From Myoxocephalus aenaeus (Eukaryota > Chordata > Actinopteri > Perciformes > Cottidae): 64,000 bases of DNA. This document shows, in pieces, positions 46,731 to 59,767 of this stretch (positions are counted from its first letter, which is position 1; each line of letters starts with the position of its first letter). The translations under genes were made by a program, and so were the position numbers. The DNA is taken from contig JBAMJR010000002.1 of assembly GCA_038501785.1 (NCBI GenBank), positions 1,494,501-1,558,500 on the forward strand, read 5' to 3'. The notes beneath the pieces are model-generated. The model worked only from the letters and a program-made list of their open reading frames with translations, was not told the DNA's origin and searched no databases.

Positions 46731-47179
46731 CTTCAGTTTTGCAACTTTTATTTAACAAATCCCAGTTTAATAACAAGCATATGTTTTTGTCTTCAGCCAG
46801 TATACTGCACGTCTACTTCACTCCTCTCTTAAAGAGACAGCGCTCCTTTCTAAGGGGCCAATGCAATACTGTCTGCCCTTCACAGCCAGTGTGTGTACAG
46901 GTAATGTAATGTTCTCAAACATTGGAACAACAACATATCACTTAACTTGAAACACACAATTTAAAGTAAATTGTTAGTAATGGACACAGTTGTATTAAAT
47001 TAGTAAGACATATGAAATAACATATTTCAGGGCGCTACACTTACCTGATCTTAATTTGTGAAATGAAAAGGCCCCTTTAACATTACTATGATCAACTTCA
47101 CTTCACAATGTGTATAACTATAGCAAGTCCTCCAAACCATGTGACAGTTAGCGCCCCTGCTGGTCACAGGAGAGCAACA

Positions 47180-47600
47180 CACCCTCATAACTTAATGTCC
47201 GGTTGCAGTTTTGAATACATTGTGAAGCGGCCGTAGTTTAGTTGTGTTCAGGCAACAAAACTCCTTGGTTAGGTTGAGGAAAAGCTCTTGGTTTGGGTCC
47301 AAACTAGAATGTATTACAATGCTAGTTATCCCAGGAAGTGAAGTGACAGTGAAAGTGAAATATGTTATGTAAGTAAGCTTTGACATTTGGTTCCACAAGT
47401 GGGACGATCATCTGTCTCGTGGGTCTCGCTGACTTCGTCATTCTTAGCTCTTTATCACCTGACATCTTCCTTTTCCTCCGGTCATGATACCTACGACCAG
47501 ACGTCTCCTCCCAACAAGAAACGTGAATAGGAGTCGTAACAAGCTGCTTGTGTAACGGAGTTGATGATTCCACTTGCCATCACTGTCCTTGATTTACAAT
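47180..47600. repeat. Dispersed repeat with GGTTAGGTT motif
   Basis: CAACAAAACTCCTTGGTTAG and GAGGAAAAGCTCTTGG belong to a phrase common in fish repeats. In reverse the same words resemble the unit of the 27-bp array at 63375. Confidence 0.35.
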
Positions 47601-47632
47601 GTGTTGTCAGTTGGCCACGGAGACTAGCGTGC

Positions 47633-48028
47633 TGTGTGACATTAGCGCCCCGCCCCTACTGGGCCCCTGCGGTCTTGAGTGGTGCACCCCGTGCGTTCTG
47701 CCCAGTCTACAGCACGTTGTCTCCGTGGTAAGTAGATCCGTATTAAGCTCCGTTGTGGTATTTAAATAAGTGTATATTTGTTAATAAGAATACTATAGGT
47801 TGTGTTTAAAAATGATTGTTTGTTTACTTTGTCAGTTCCGGAGCGTATTACGAAGAGGTGGCCTATGAGGAAACTAATGCGTGTCTGTTGTTTTGCCAGT
47901 ACGGTATCTCCGTGTCACGGATCTACGGGAGCCGTCTAATTGAATAAACGGCTGGTTGGAGCCAATGCAAAATCAAGTGTGCTTGACTGACTAAAACACA
48001 ACGCAAGAGAGAGTACACAACTGCTACA
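47633..48028 (+). mobile_element. Possible solo LTR
   Basis: About 396 bp starting TGTGTGACATTAGCG and ending CAACTGCTACA. AATAAA is at 47943-47948, followed 80 bases later by the proposed end, as in an R-U5 layout. TG...CA ends are present, but no matching 4-6 bp target duplication was found, so this remains a candidate. Confidence 0.3.
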
Positions 48029-48029
48029 C

Positions 48030-51000
48030 TTGTAGAAATGACGTCCGGGGTTGTGTTCAGGGGAGGACGGTCTGTTTCCATTGTATGCGTTTTGCAAGAG
48101 AAACTGCCATAGACCTTTAATTCCATGATTTGTGTCACACTTTCTTTTTTCATAAACTTCTGTAGTTTTCTGTTTGATCTATACTCGGCCCCTGCCAGAG
48201 CCTCCTGGACTCCTAGCCCCTTAACAAAGACAGTTGTATTTTCACTTTCCCCACTTGATGTTACTGATTGAGAGATGTGTCATCTGCCTCCCTTTCACAA
48301 TCAGAAACGTTAAGACACATCTCTCTCTACAGTCTCTACATTTACCGTTGTATAACGACTAATCTAACCGATCTTTGGGAGGAGATGAGTGCTGCTGATA
48401 TCGCATTCGGTCAAGTAGAAAATGACAGCAGTTTTATTAAAACACCCATCGGCTAATTGGTATCTTTCCTGTAGTGGATCCTTCACTGACTACCATGCTG
48501 TGCTGTATCAATCAGAGGCTGTTACGTGGCGTGTATGGTGACATTCAGTCTGAATCCATATGTTGATGGTAGCGGCCTATGCTGGAGGAAGAAAAGACAT
48601 CTTTGCTTTGCATTTACTGCAGCTCTGTTTGGTTGTTAAATCTTAATGTCTTGGACGTGGCCTTTCATAAGAGGACAGACAAACAAAGCACTTACGTGCT
48701 TCTTGAATCCCTCATTTTACTCAGTTTCCCTTAAGTGAGTTTCTGTGTCGAAAGCGTTTGGTTTTCTTAAGGTTGCATTAATATTTTAGAAGGACTGTTT
48801 CTATTTAATTCAACTGCGATAGACTCAAAACTACAGTACTTGAAATGATGTCACACTGTCTATGTTTAACCAGTGTCCATTTTGAAGAAAACAAACAATA
48901 ATGCCAATATTTATGGGGAGTTTCATCCCCAGTTTAGCTCTCGGGGCATAACCAACGTTCTTACCATCAACAGTTCTCTGAATCAACCATAAACATGTTA
49001 ACACCAATAAACATCCACATATATAACAACTGAACCATTGATAGTGAAGTATGTATTTCATAATGAACCCAGAGAATCTTATTTAGCAATGTTTAGTAGC
49101 TGCACAGCAGCTGACCTGTCAGTAGTACCTTCAGTTATAGATTCAATGAGCAGGTACTGTGTTTGAGTTGAAGCCAGAGGGGTTGCCATGGAGAGGTCTG
49201 ATGGAGGTGTTATTCACACCCCCGTCACAGAGGCTGGCTGAGGCCAAAAGAGAAAACAGGGTTATCTCGCTCCCTTTGTAACTTTATCTCTTCAACCATA
49301 TTGTGCCTCCCAACCGATCACGGGCTTTTCCAAGCCTGTGGCCTCTCGGCTCCTTCCTTATTGTGACGGATAGGGAGCCATATTACCCTCTGTTGTCCAC
49401 CTGCAGGAATTCTGATGAGGACTCATCTCATTCTCGGCAGGTGATTCTGCTCTTTTTTTTTAGGAAACAGCACAATGAATACCGACAATAAATTACTGAA
49501 GGAAACACAAAGAAAAAGTAAAGATAATCACAACTGGCCTGTGGGCAGAAAAGCCTCACGCGCACCAGCATCCATGGGACTGTGCATTCTTGATTTGGAC
49601 CCAAATTGATCATTTTGTAGAGAAAGTGTGTGCTACTAAAGCTTACCTGAGGGGAAGCGCCGATGCTGAATGTCCATCCTGCAGCCACAGCCAACTAGAA
49701 GGCAGAAACTTGGAAACCACGACTGCTTTCAAAGGAAGGAGGAAGAGGTGGGCGAAAATGAAAGCGGAAGACAGCAAGGCTGTTAATAATTAATTCGGCA
49801 GAGTTTTGGTCCTGGGAGGGCAGAGGAAAATATATTGATGTTTGAGAAATGCTAATTAAAGAAAGGAGCACACTTTGGTTTGGAAGGCATCTGTCTGCCC
49901 AGGCAGTTTGAAACCTCGCTGCTGCCTGGGCTAATGGTGCTGGTAATGCCCTCGGGGAAGCGCGGCATGGAACACGGAGGCGGGCGCTAATGAGTCTCGT
50001 GGACCTCTCCGGCACACAGGATGAATGAGAGCGATGGAGAGGAGACGCTGAAAGGGAAGTGGGAGCCGCGGCGGGGTGGAAAACGTCTCGTATTCTTTTA
50101 ACATTTCAGAGCAAACAAGGGAAGAGGGATCTTGCGGTGGGCTGTGCTGGATGCACACAGCCAACAGGCTCCACGGGATCGACACAGTTACACAGAAAAC
50201 TCTTCATTTCCGCCCGTTTCTCTGAAGTGGTTAGTCAGATTGTGGACAGAGATGTACATTCCAAGTTTGTGAATGAAATATGCATCTGCAACGTAACCAG
50301 TAGCACCTCTCGGTCAGGTAAATGTACTGTATACGACATTGTTTTCCTCAGTAGGAGAAGTACAACGTACACAGTTGGGTTGCATATTTTAAGTACTTCG
50401 GGGGCCTTTTGTAAGTTATTTCGGGATATAATGCTTTTAAATAGTAACTTGATTCATTACTTTTCATATCTAGACATCATATTAATTCAATGTAAAGCTG
50501 TTTTGGGGCCCTGAGGGTTGGGGGCCACAGGCAGGTGCCTACCTAGTCGTTAAAGTGTGTATTTGTGTGTTTCTGACCATAATTAGCTGCAACTTGGGTG
50601 TGTTTCTCTTCATGTGAACGTTGCTGTCAGCAGAGGTAGAAGAGGTTCTCAAAAGTGACTCAAAACACAGACTCATACACAGTATCGCATTCAAATTGTC
50701 AAAAGTGAAGAGGAGCATGTTGTCCACAGCAGCCTGCAGTTCTTTTGCTGCTGGATGCTGGATATACTGACGCTACACACACACTCTCCTTCACTTCTCT
50801 GCAGAAAGTCCGTTACCTGGAGAAAAGCAGTTAGCATGAGTTCCAAACTGCCACCAACAACGCTGTGAAGAGTGAAACATGGCCATCCCCGTTTCTCAAA
50901 GTCCAAGAAGACGTCATTAAATGGCTTGTTTTGTCAGTCCAAAACCCAGAGATAGTCAGTGGAATAAAAAGCAGGAAATGAGTGGATTGCCGATCCAGTT

Positions 51001-51838
51001 CTGGCGGTACAGCCTTTCATTTAGCTCCTAATAAGCTTCGTATTTTTACAATGTATTAGTTTGTGTAAAGTTCTGGAAGTGAATGCGGTTGAAAATGTAA
51101 GCACGCTATATTTCATCCCCAAAAATAGCCCTGCGGATGTTTTGAGCGTGGATGAAATGAAATGAATAAAATTAGACTTAACTACCCAGCACTGCATCGT
51201 TAGTAAGGAGACTACAAAATATGTTTGGGACTTAAAAGCTTGTAAAAGCTAAACAACTTCACGTGTTGCATTGAACTCAGGAACATTAGTCAGCGGCACT
51301 GATCATTTCACCCAGACACCAGTCAGAGAGGCCAACTCTGAATAATGCACCAGAACAAAGTCATTCAAGTCTCTAGCCATCATGCTGAAATGCAAATGGT
51401 TGATGCTTGCATGTTGGATGACGGTGAGTTGAATACTTGTTCACCTGTTCACTTCCTGTGACAACCTTTGTCTGTCAAAGGCTTAGTTTGGTGCGGGAGG
51501 CTTGCACAAGAGGAGAGTTGTCTTATTCACCTCAGTCACTTTTCCAATGGAAGCGGCTTCCTTTGCCGTCCTAATTGCTCTGGGCGGTGTTGGTGACGCA
51601 TGTCGGTTGCTTTCTTTGTGAACAGTTAGAGCTTTTTTAATGAGGTCCCGGTCTATTGCAGCAGCCAGCCTCCCTGCAGGTGCAGGTTTTTCCCGCTCTG
51701 CCAGGTGTAGTATTAGCAGCGCAGTGTGAAATGTATGAAATGAGAATACGATAATGGCCTAGTGTAAGGTTTGGAGATTGGTATTAACTGGTTTATACAT
51801 CTTCTTTCTCTGAATTATTTGCACAAAAGTTGAGCATG
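48030..51838. other. Unique intergenic DNA with a possible regulatory block
   Basis: No exon recognised. The part at 49775-50060 contains TTAATAATTAATTC and GCTAATTAAAG, then a GC-rich stretch, and looks like a candidate conserved element. The 151-codon frame 50059-50514 has no known domain. Confidence 0.35.
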
Positions 51839-51844
51839 TTAGCC

Positions 51845-52300
51845 ATCTTATGTTAAGGTGTTGACATGCTAATTAGCACTAAACACAGTGCAACTACGGC
51901 TGATGGGAATGCCATGGGTTCCATCACAGTTCATGAATGTGAGCACCAAATTCCACAGCAATCCATTCAGTAGTTGTAGAGCTACACATCGACCTCATGG
52001 TGGCGCTTATGAACTAGGAATACCAATCCATCTAGATGGAAAGATATTATCATAACCCCTTTTACCTGCTGGTGGTGCTGCGTTAAAGGTCACTAGGATG
52101 CACCCTCTGGGGACCCTGCATGTCTGTACCAAACTTAAACCGTTCACTAATAGTTACGACAGTTCACTATCAGCCTCAAACGTAAACGTCATGGTGATGA
52201 TCACCAACGTCAATAGAATCCATCTTTGACTCCATGACTGTCTTTATGAATTACACCCAATAACTGTTATTTAATATTTCAGTCCAGGACAAAGTGCGGC
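51845..52300. repeat. Fish-type dispersed repeat, diverged
   Basis: The words GCTAATTAGCACTAAACAC, GGCTGATGGGAATGCCATG, CACCCTCTGGGGACC and CAGTCCAGGACAAAGTG occur in this order. I recall the same order from a repeat common in percomorph fish. Divergence is high and boundaries are approximate. Confidence 0.5.
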
Positions 52301-54822
52301 TGTATGGAAACACGTGTTTACATAGAAACAATCCACCAAACGCTTTCATGTCCTGTTTGTCATCAGTGGTCTGCCAATTTATACTCTTTTTAATTAGTGC
52401 GTTCTATTAAACATGCCTTGCACATTTCCCATGACAATAGAAGAATAGCTAATACATGACAGTCATTAAGTATTAATTTCCAAGCGCGTATGATTTCTTG
52501 ACATTTGCCTCAGGCAAATAAGGTGCAGTGAACAAACAGAAACAAATGAACCATCTGTGTGTGAATGGGCTTCTCATGTTCCGTGTACACATGAGATGTG
52601 AACACCGCACCTTCTTCTACATGAAACAAATCTATTCCTGTAGGTAGTGTTTACCCCGTGCTCTCTGGGGAGTGTATACAGATCTTCTTCACATGTAGGG
52701 TTGTTTGATCTCGTGAAGCGAAGTACATTCTGCTGTTCCTCCAGATCACGTGCAGCAGATGCATCATTCTTAAGATGGTAATGGACGAAGTAGCCTTTTA
52801 CATGGAAAGTATTTGTTTCAACACAATCAAAGCCGCATTTAGAATGGGGGGGTGATAAGATTTACATTGATGATTCCCTTATTTAATAGGCAAATTTATG
52901 TTTAATGCATTTCAAGAGCGCGTCGCCTGCTGGAATAATCTTTATTGGACGCCGCTTCATTAGCCGTCCTCCGCGGCTCGATAAGACCAAAGTGTCTTCT
53001 ATCTCTACAGGATTCGCTCTCTGTCCCAAGAGAGATCGCTATCTGAGGACGAAGGAGAGATATTGCCTTTGTAGTGGCAGATCGTCAGAAAAGCCAGATC
53101 CAATCTTTCTCTCTCTCCCTCTCCCTCCCTCTCTCTCCGCTCGGGACAGATAGCGCTGATGAATCGCATATTGCGAGCTCTCTCCCCAAGTTCCTTCTCA
53201 AAATGTGCGATGCTCGGAGATGATAAAGTTGAAAGCGAGTGTATTAGAGCGGATACCTCATAACCAGGAGATAACTCACATAACTGGTGACAGAGATTAG
53301 AGTTTGATTAGACACAGAGATTGTTTTATTGATCTCCGCGCTTCCATCTGATCCGATAAGAGCATTAATTCAAAGCGTGCCGTTAAACAACGTAACCTTG
53401 CTGCTTAATGTGAAAATCCACTCCCGGGCCTCAGCATGTAACCGTGCTGCAGCTGAGGGCATCTGCTGGAGGAGGGAAAACACTTTGGAGGTACAGTACT
53501 TGGTCCTTACTTGAATATTAAAATGCTTTGCGACTTTATACTTTCACTCATTTACATTTTAGAGAAATATATTTTTACTCAACTGCAACGTTCTGACAGC
53601 TGGAGTTAGTAGTTATTTATATTCGTGTATAATTATTTTTCTTGACTTCTAAAAATATAATGCATTGTTAAGTGAAAAAGAATCACCCTCTTAGTAAGTA
53701 GTTTGCTGTGTAATTTACACCTGAAAGATATTCTTATGAAAAGGGAAACATCAGTATTTTCACAACAAAAATGAGAATAGAGCTAAATGAAATGTAATCG
53801 TGAAGAAAAATGCATTACACCTTGTTCTTTTTTCTCAACGTATAAACTCAACTGATAATGTGAAAGAGGGACTCAAATGTCAAATTATAATGCACCATAA
53901 TTTACAGAAACTAACATTTATATAATTTTTATGTCATAATCATTTGCTGATAGAAGCGTTGCAAATTTTTCCTTTTAATTATTAGAAACCTAATTTCACC
54001 CCGAGTTCTTTTGTAAGAAAATCAATTTAATGTTTATAATAACATATCGGCAATATTTTTTTTAAATGCATCAGAAAAAGCAGTGTAAATATGACCATAT
54101 TATTATATGAATTATTATTAGGGATTAAGGATTTCTTTTGGAATTGTATGATATGTTTTAATACGATTGAGATGTATGCAGATGAATACGCCCAACAGTA
54201 TTTACAGCAGTTCAAATCAACACTTTGGGCAATTGAAAAAAATCAGTTTATACATGAAAGCATGAATGATAATATTCATATCATACATAACCCTTTACAG
54301 TTTTCTACCTTTTTCCATCATGTCAAGCCCTTTGATTGCCATTTCACTTCATGCACGAGATGACGTCTGACTTTCCCAACGACCTGACCGCCTCCCTCAG
54401 CTCATGCTGCGCTCATCAAGGTAATACGCTGTAATTCATAGAAACGATTTCATATGTTTACGACATAATCATGACCGAGGCGGGGGAGAGGCAGGTGATG
54501 GGTCATTCCTTGTGTAACAAAATTTCAAAGCTGATTTATTTGTTGTGTATCTTGCGTACTTCAGTAACGTCACTTCCGAAGTTGTTTTAAGCCAAATGAC
54601 GATCTTTTCTCCAACCTACCAAGTAGCTTTATTTGCCTGTTATTTTAAGTTTTTTTAAAGCCTGTGGGTCATGATGATACGTGTGTAAATTGACACGTGT
54701 TGCTGACTTTCATAGAGAAACACAATGAGGAGTAACGAGCCGTTGAACGAGGAGACGTTGGCCAGCTGCTTCCCTCTTTGGGATTACCTCGTCCTGATGC
54801 TCCTCTCGTTACTGACGGGGTT

Positions 54823-54867
<45 letters not shown>

Positions 54868-55488
54868 TTTCCTCTGATCCTGTTCCTCACGCTGTGACAC
54901 ATCTGGCATTATGATCACGTTCCGTTTGTAGATAGCACTTAAGATATAATATTCTGAAGAGGTTCACATCATTGTATGACTAAACGTAAGTGAGGTGTGT
55001 GAATACTTCTCCCACTCTTGGGCATTACAGGAAAACACCGGAGCGTGGGCTGTGACACGATCATACGCTTCAGGATCACGGCTCGCTTCACGACCGGGGA
55101 GGCGAACGGTTAATGTTCCCGGGCGCTCGCCGAACAGTCGACACCGGGGGCCATTAGCATTCACGGCCGCTCTCGGCTTCCCCTCGCCATCGGTCCCACT
55201 TCATCAGTTAAACAGCGAGCTTCTAACCCTGGCTTTGTTTCACGGGTGCGTCCGTGTCTGATAAGGGCCCCCCCTGATACGGCTGACATCATTAATCACC
55301 GGCACCGTGGGAGGACACGGTGGGCAGGTTGAGAGCAGCAAGTGTACCGTCTCCCCCTGTGGATCCTTTTTAACGGTGCCGTGCTCCTAATTAATAGGCC
55401 CGGCCCTCTCTCTTTGCAGATATGCATGAAAATGCATGCAGGGAGAGAGGTAAATACTGGCAGCTTACTGCTCCCTGTCAGAGACGTA
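52301..55488. other. Unique intergenic DNA with a GATA-rich block
   Basis: Between 52860 and 53420 at least five GATAA/TTATC-type or GATAG motifs occur (for example CTCGATAAGACC at 52977, GAGATGATAAAG near 53216 and GGAGATAACTC near 53266). The block is non-repetitive except for a (CT)n-rich part near 53110. No exon recognised elsewhere in the stretch. Confidence 0.35.
54824..54866. repeat. (GT)n microsatellite
   Basis: About 21 GT units. Confidence 0.96.
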
Positions 55489-55490
55489 TA

Positions 55491-55807
55491 CCGTAAAAGT
55501 CGGGTTACAAGCCGCTCCTACCTCCGGTCAGTGTCCCCGCTGTAGCAAGCTAGTAGCAGCCTAGCTAGCGCTGCTGCTAGCGCTGCTACTAGCGCTGCTG
55601 CTAGCGCTGCTGCTAGCTCCCCGCTGCTGCTGCTGCTGCCCGCGTCCCCTCTGCCGAAGTCGGGTGTCGAGCCGGGGCTGGTCCCGCTACCTTCGGTGGT
55701 TGTCGGGGAGCTAGCGGAGAGCTAGCATGAGCGCTAGCTGGCTACAGCGGGGCGCAAACGGGGACACTGACCGAAGGTAGTAGCGGCTTGTAACCCGACT
55801 TTTACGG
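55491..55807 (+). mobile_element. Palindromic TA-flanked MITE, copy 5 (317 bp)
   Basis: Both ends read CCGTAAAAGTCGGGTTACAA inward. TA lies at 55489-55490 and 55808-55809. Core CCCCTCTGCCGAAGTCGGG in plus sense. The left half holds a run of GCTGCTGCTAGC units (55565-55615), longer than in other copies. Confidence 0.9.
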
Positions 55808-55809
55808 TA

Positions 55810-56148
55810 GAAAGCCGTGTGCTCATACTGTATGCCAGCAATAAAGACAGAGACAGTGAGGAGGAGAGGGAGGCGCGACTCAGAGGACAGAAAACGTGTG
55901 TTGCCAAGTGTGAAAGGTGGAACCGCAAATGTCAGCGCCATCGATAACGCCTTGTTGGTGACCGTTTTTTGGTCTTCACATTACGCGCCCAGGAGGGCAG
56001 TAAAAACCAGTTGAACTGCGGAGAGATGAAACTCTAGTTTCACTGCTCATGCAGGCTGCAGGGACCAGCTTTTAATCGCCGTTACAGATGATGGATGAAG
56101 AAAAGCAAGGCTGAGTGTAGCTGTCAGTCAAGCAGCTGACACTTAAAC
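55810..56148. other. Unique sequence
   Basis: No exon or repeat recognised. Confidence 0.35.
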
Positions 56149-56156
56149 AGTTAGAT

Positions 56157-56413
56157 CAGGGGTTCTCAACCTTTTTTCAGTGATGCAAAGCATTTTTGGT
56201 TGAAAAAACAATGTAATACACAGCGCTGTGCCACCAGTGTCTGATTTAATATATAATATATACAATTCAGTTTAAGAACTTACACGTATATGATTGAATA
56301 TTTATTATCTAACTATTTTTAAAGGATTTTTGAATTCATGCACATTTTAAATATCTATTTTTTAAATATCAAATACCCCCTGGGGTACTAGTACCCTCAT
56401 TTGAGAACCACTG
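56157..56413. mobile_element. Non-autonomous hAT-like MITE (257 bp)
   Basis: Left end CAGGGGTTCTCAACC, right end in reverse CAGTGGTTCTCAAATG. Flanks AGTTAGAT and AGTTTGAG match at six of eight positions, an aged 8-bp duplication. The ends resemble the Charlie group of hAT elements. AT-rich interior without coding. Confidence 0.7.
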
Positions 56414-57103
56414 AGTTTGAGGATCCTGGCACAATGTGGTCACTACCAGAGGAAAACACTGGACACTGATAACAGGAGGGCTGAATATGGTTATTTTATG
56501 CAATCACAACTGTATTACATTTCTTGAATGAATGCATATTTGAATTTGTGTATTTGCATAGTGATGAAACAAGACAGAGACAGCAAATTGCTTGTGTGCA
56601 GGTGAGATTAAGATAAGCTGTTATACAACATATCCTCTCGGTTAGCGTTGACATAAACAAAACACCAGACAGAATATGTGTTACAGAAAGGAGGAAAAGA
56701 TGTTTCCCACTCTCACACGTTTGCTCCTGAGAGTTCGGGCGTCCTCTCTCCATACTAATGTCCCTGCTATGCTCATAACCACTCGGGTCACGGCTCAAAT
56801 TAAGGACACAAAAATATAAAAAGATGCTCCAGTCAGAACAAAATGAACCTCGTTCATTATTTTGAGAATCCCTTGTAATGTGTTCTCTCTTTTGGGCGAG
56901 GTACCTCTGGGAGTCTGTCCCAGTGTGAATATTTTTGGCAGTAAAACCAAAATGTTAATCTAATGAAATATGGGTCACCATCATATATCCAGAAAGAATT
57001 ACCCCTCCAGCACTTGGAATTGTACAGTCGCAATAATCAGAGCAAGTACAGGTGATCACTGGCAGCAGTTTAGCAACAATTACTGCAGTAAAGTAGCCAC
57101 CAG

Positions 57104-57115
<12 letters not shown>

Positions 57116-57173
<58 letters not shown>
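57116..57173. repeat. (AT)n followed by (AG)n
   Basis: About 12 AT units directly joined to about 17 AG units. Confidence 0.95.
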
Positions 57174-57177
<4 letters not shown>

Positions 57178-58035
57178 CCAGTTGTTGTATTTTAGAAGGT
57201 GTAATATACATTTGCACCTCAAACACAAACGGATACAAATATTTACAAGGCTTGTAATTTGAAATTGAAGAAGTTTTATAAAATTTGCCGTTTCCATATA
57301 GCTTTACTAAAAATTGTGAATACAAACATTGGAATGGAAACACTGCTTCTTGCAACCTCATATTCCTTTTATTTTCTTCGTACTTCTTTTAATTCACAGT
57401 TTCACAGAAGTAAAAACGAGTGAACACAAGCTCGCTAACTGCCTGTCAACAAGCTCAACAGTTATATTTGTGTTATTGAGGCAATAACAGCGTCTCTTAA
57501 CAGCGAGACTCCGACTGAGGAGGTGAAATGAAAGTGAGTGGCGCTGATGCGTCGTTACTTGTTGTTCCTGGTGTGACTAACCTGAACAAATGTAGCTGTG
57601 ACATCACTCCTCACGTACCTGCAGCAAGCAGATGAGGGTTTAGTGAGATGGCGGCCACTAGCAAGACGCCAGGGACTTCTCTTTGAAGAGAAGTCTCAGA
57701 GAAACTGTCTGAAACGCTGGGGAGGAGGTCTGAACTCAAAGTCATTTCCGTACAATAAGAACATGACGTATACCATGCTCAGATGCTGTCTACATCCAAA
57801 ATGTATTTATTAAAAAATAAATGTTGGTTGGCACACTATTTTGAACACCTACAGAGCCCCAATGCAAGACTCACATTTTAATTGTGGATGCTCCTCAGGT
57901 AAAATAATAAAATGTAAAAACCTCATGAGCATGCACTCAACCTTAAGTATCTACTGTGGAGGTCCACCTGCTCTCATCTCGCTCTGAAGAGGAACCTGCA
58001 CTCTGGAGGGGTAGGACTGGGGATCCAAGAGGTCA

Positions 58036-58038
<3 letters not shown>

Positions 58039-58067
<29 letters not shown>
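58039..58067. repeat. (GT)n microsatellite
   Basis: About 14 GT units followed by GAGAGAG. Confidence 0.94.
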
Positions 58068-58074
<7 letters not shown>

Positions 58075-59515
58075 TTGAAGGAGGCAGTGATGAAATGATT
58101 CCTTTCTGTTAGTGAGCATGCAGAGAAAACAGGCAGCAGGATGCTTGACACCCAAAGCCCCGGCCATGGGAGGGCCCGGCGTGGAGTGTGAGTAATTATA
58201 TGTGTGAGCACTTTGCTGCCCTGTAGCTTCTAGGAACCCCGTTCATAATGATCTCCTCTGACAAAGTCACACACAAACTGCACACACATGCACCAACACC
58301 ACGTTCATTTTGCTTCAATCAGTCTCTCGGACGTGCTAATTGTGGCAATCAAGAATCGATTTCCGTCTGCCGCACCGCGTTGGCCGGTCTAATGTTTTAA
58401 CAAACGAGATCGGACGAGTTTTTCTGTGGGTTTAAAGGCTGCGGTAGCCACAATATACTCAGAGCTATTAGGTCATTAATCTTCTGTAATCGCGAACGAG
58501 CAATCGCGCCGACATGGCGTTCTATTCCTGATTTGGGACAGGAAGTGATGCGCCTCCCCTCCCCTGTCGGGCGATCAGAGATGCTTCTTCGTTTGCAGCG
58601 CAACACATTCCCAATGAAAGCGCTCGTCTCGGTTACACCTAAACAATGGAGGCCGGCTCTCCCCCACTAATCCATAATGAGATTCCTGTCGGTTTTACAA
58701 TTGATACTGCATGATGAACTTTAATGAGACGCTTTTGAAAAGATGAGAACAAATCAGCACTTTTGCTCGGATTACAGGCACAGTGTGGAGGGAGAAGAAA
58801 GAGAATATTTTGCCAAGCGAGGGGAAAGCGGTATCGATCCATATGCATTGTCTCGTTAATTTTGTCAGAGGTGTGGATTCCTCGTGATCAATATCTAGCC
58901 GACTGCATCTTTATTCTTCTGTGTAACCTATTACTGTCGGTGAAATGCGAGGCCAGCACCACAATTAGAGCTCTGGAGCAGGCAAGGCCAATCAATAGTG
59001 AGATGTATGATCCGTACAGCAGGAAGCAATAACTAGTCAAAGGTACAGGGTGTATTCTTCCAAGGCTAAAGGCTAATCTGGGTGAGTGACTCCATCTTAG
59101 TCAATGGCCACCATGGTTCTCCAAAGCCGGGTTTTAATAAGAACAGGGGCCCTCAAGGCTGCACTCAATCGGGCTTCGGTCTCCAGGGTCATTTCCATAT
59201 ATCTGTGGCTGTTATGAAAGTAATGAACTTTTCCTTCTTCTTTTCCTTTTTGCATGATGAGGTTACACAAACTCTCTGAGTAAAAGCGGCTGAGGAGAAA
59301 TATACAGAGGCCTTGCAGAGAAATAAACAAAATGCACTCTCAATCGAGAACCGCTTGTAAAACTAACAACAAGAATGTGAAGCCAGAGATGAAAAGCTGG
59401 AAATAAAATGAATCAAGTCAGAAATATGCAAAGAGAAAACTCACACAAAAATAAAAATAAAATAGGACTCCTTGCACATCTATGGTAAAATAAACTACTA
59501 ACGCTTTTCCATTTA

Positions 59516-59767
59516 CCGTAAACGTCAGGTTACGAGCCGCTACTACATTCGGTCAGTGTCCCCGTTAGCTCCCCGCTGTAGCCAGCTGGGGCTCCTGCTA
59601 GCGCTCCGTTACTTCCCCGCTAACTTCCGCTAGCTCTCCGCTAACTTCCGTTACCCCCCCCGAAAACCACCGAAGGTAGCGGGACCAGGCTCGACACCCG
59701 ACTTGGGCAGAGGGGACGCGGGCAGCAGCAGCAGCCGTAGGAGCGGCTTGTAACCCGACGTTTACGG
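59516..59767 (-). mobile_element. Palindromic TA-flanked MITE, copy 6 (252 bp)
   Basis: Left end CCGTAAACGTCAGGTTACGA and right end in reverse CCGTAAACGTCGGGTTACAA. TA lies at 59514-59515 and 59768-59769. The core reads CCCGACTTGGGCAGAGGGG, so the copy is inverted. It shares the GTAAACGTC variant end with copy 1, which suggests a subfamily. Confidence 0.88.

Larger units (their letters stand above)
56422..59513. other. Unique intergenic DNA with a possible regulatory block
   Basis: No exon recognised. The part at 58380-59020 is non-repetitive, has balanced composition and carries AGGTCATTAATCTTC, CCACTAATCCATAATGAG and CTCGTTAATTTTGTC. This is a candidate conserved non-coding element by appearance only. 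Confidence 0.35.

Noticed and set aside
50059..50514. 151-codon frame as a gene
   Set aside because: It begins in unique GC-rich DNA and runs into AT-rich sequence with no domain, splice signal or family resemblance.
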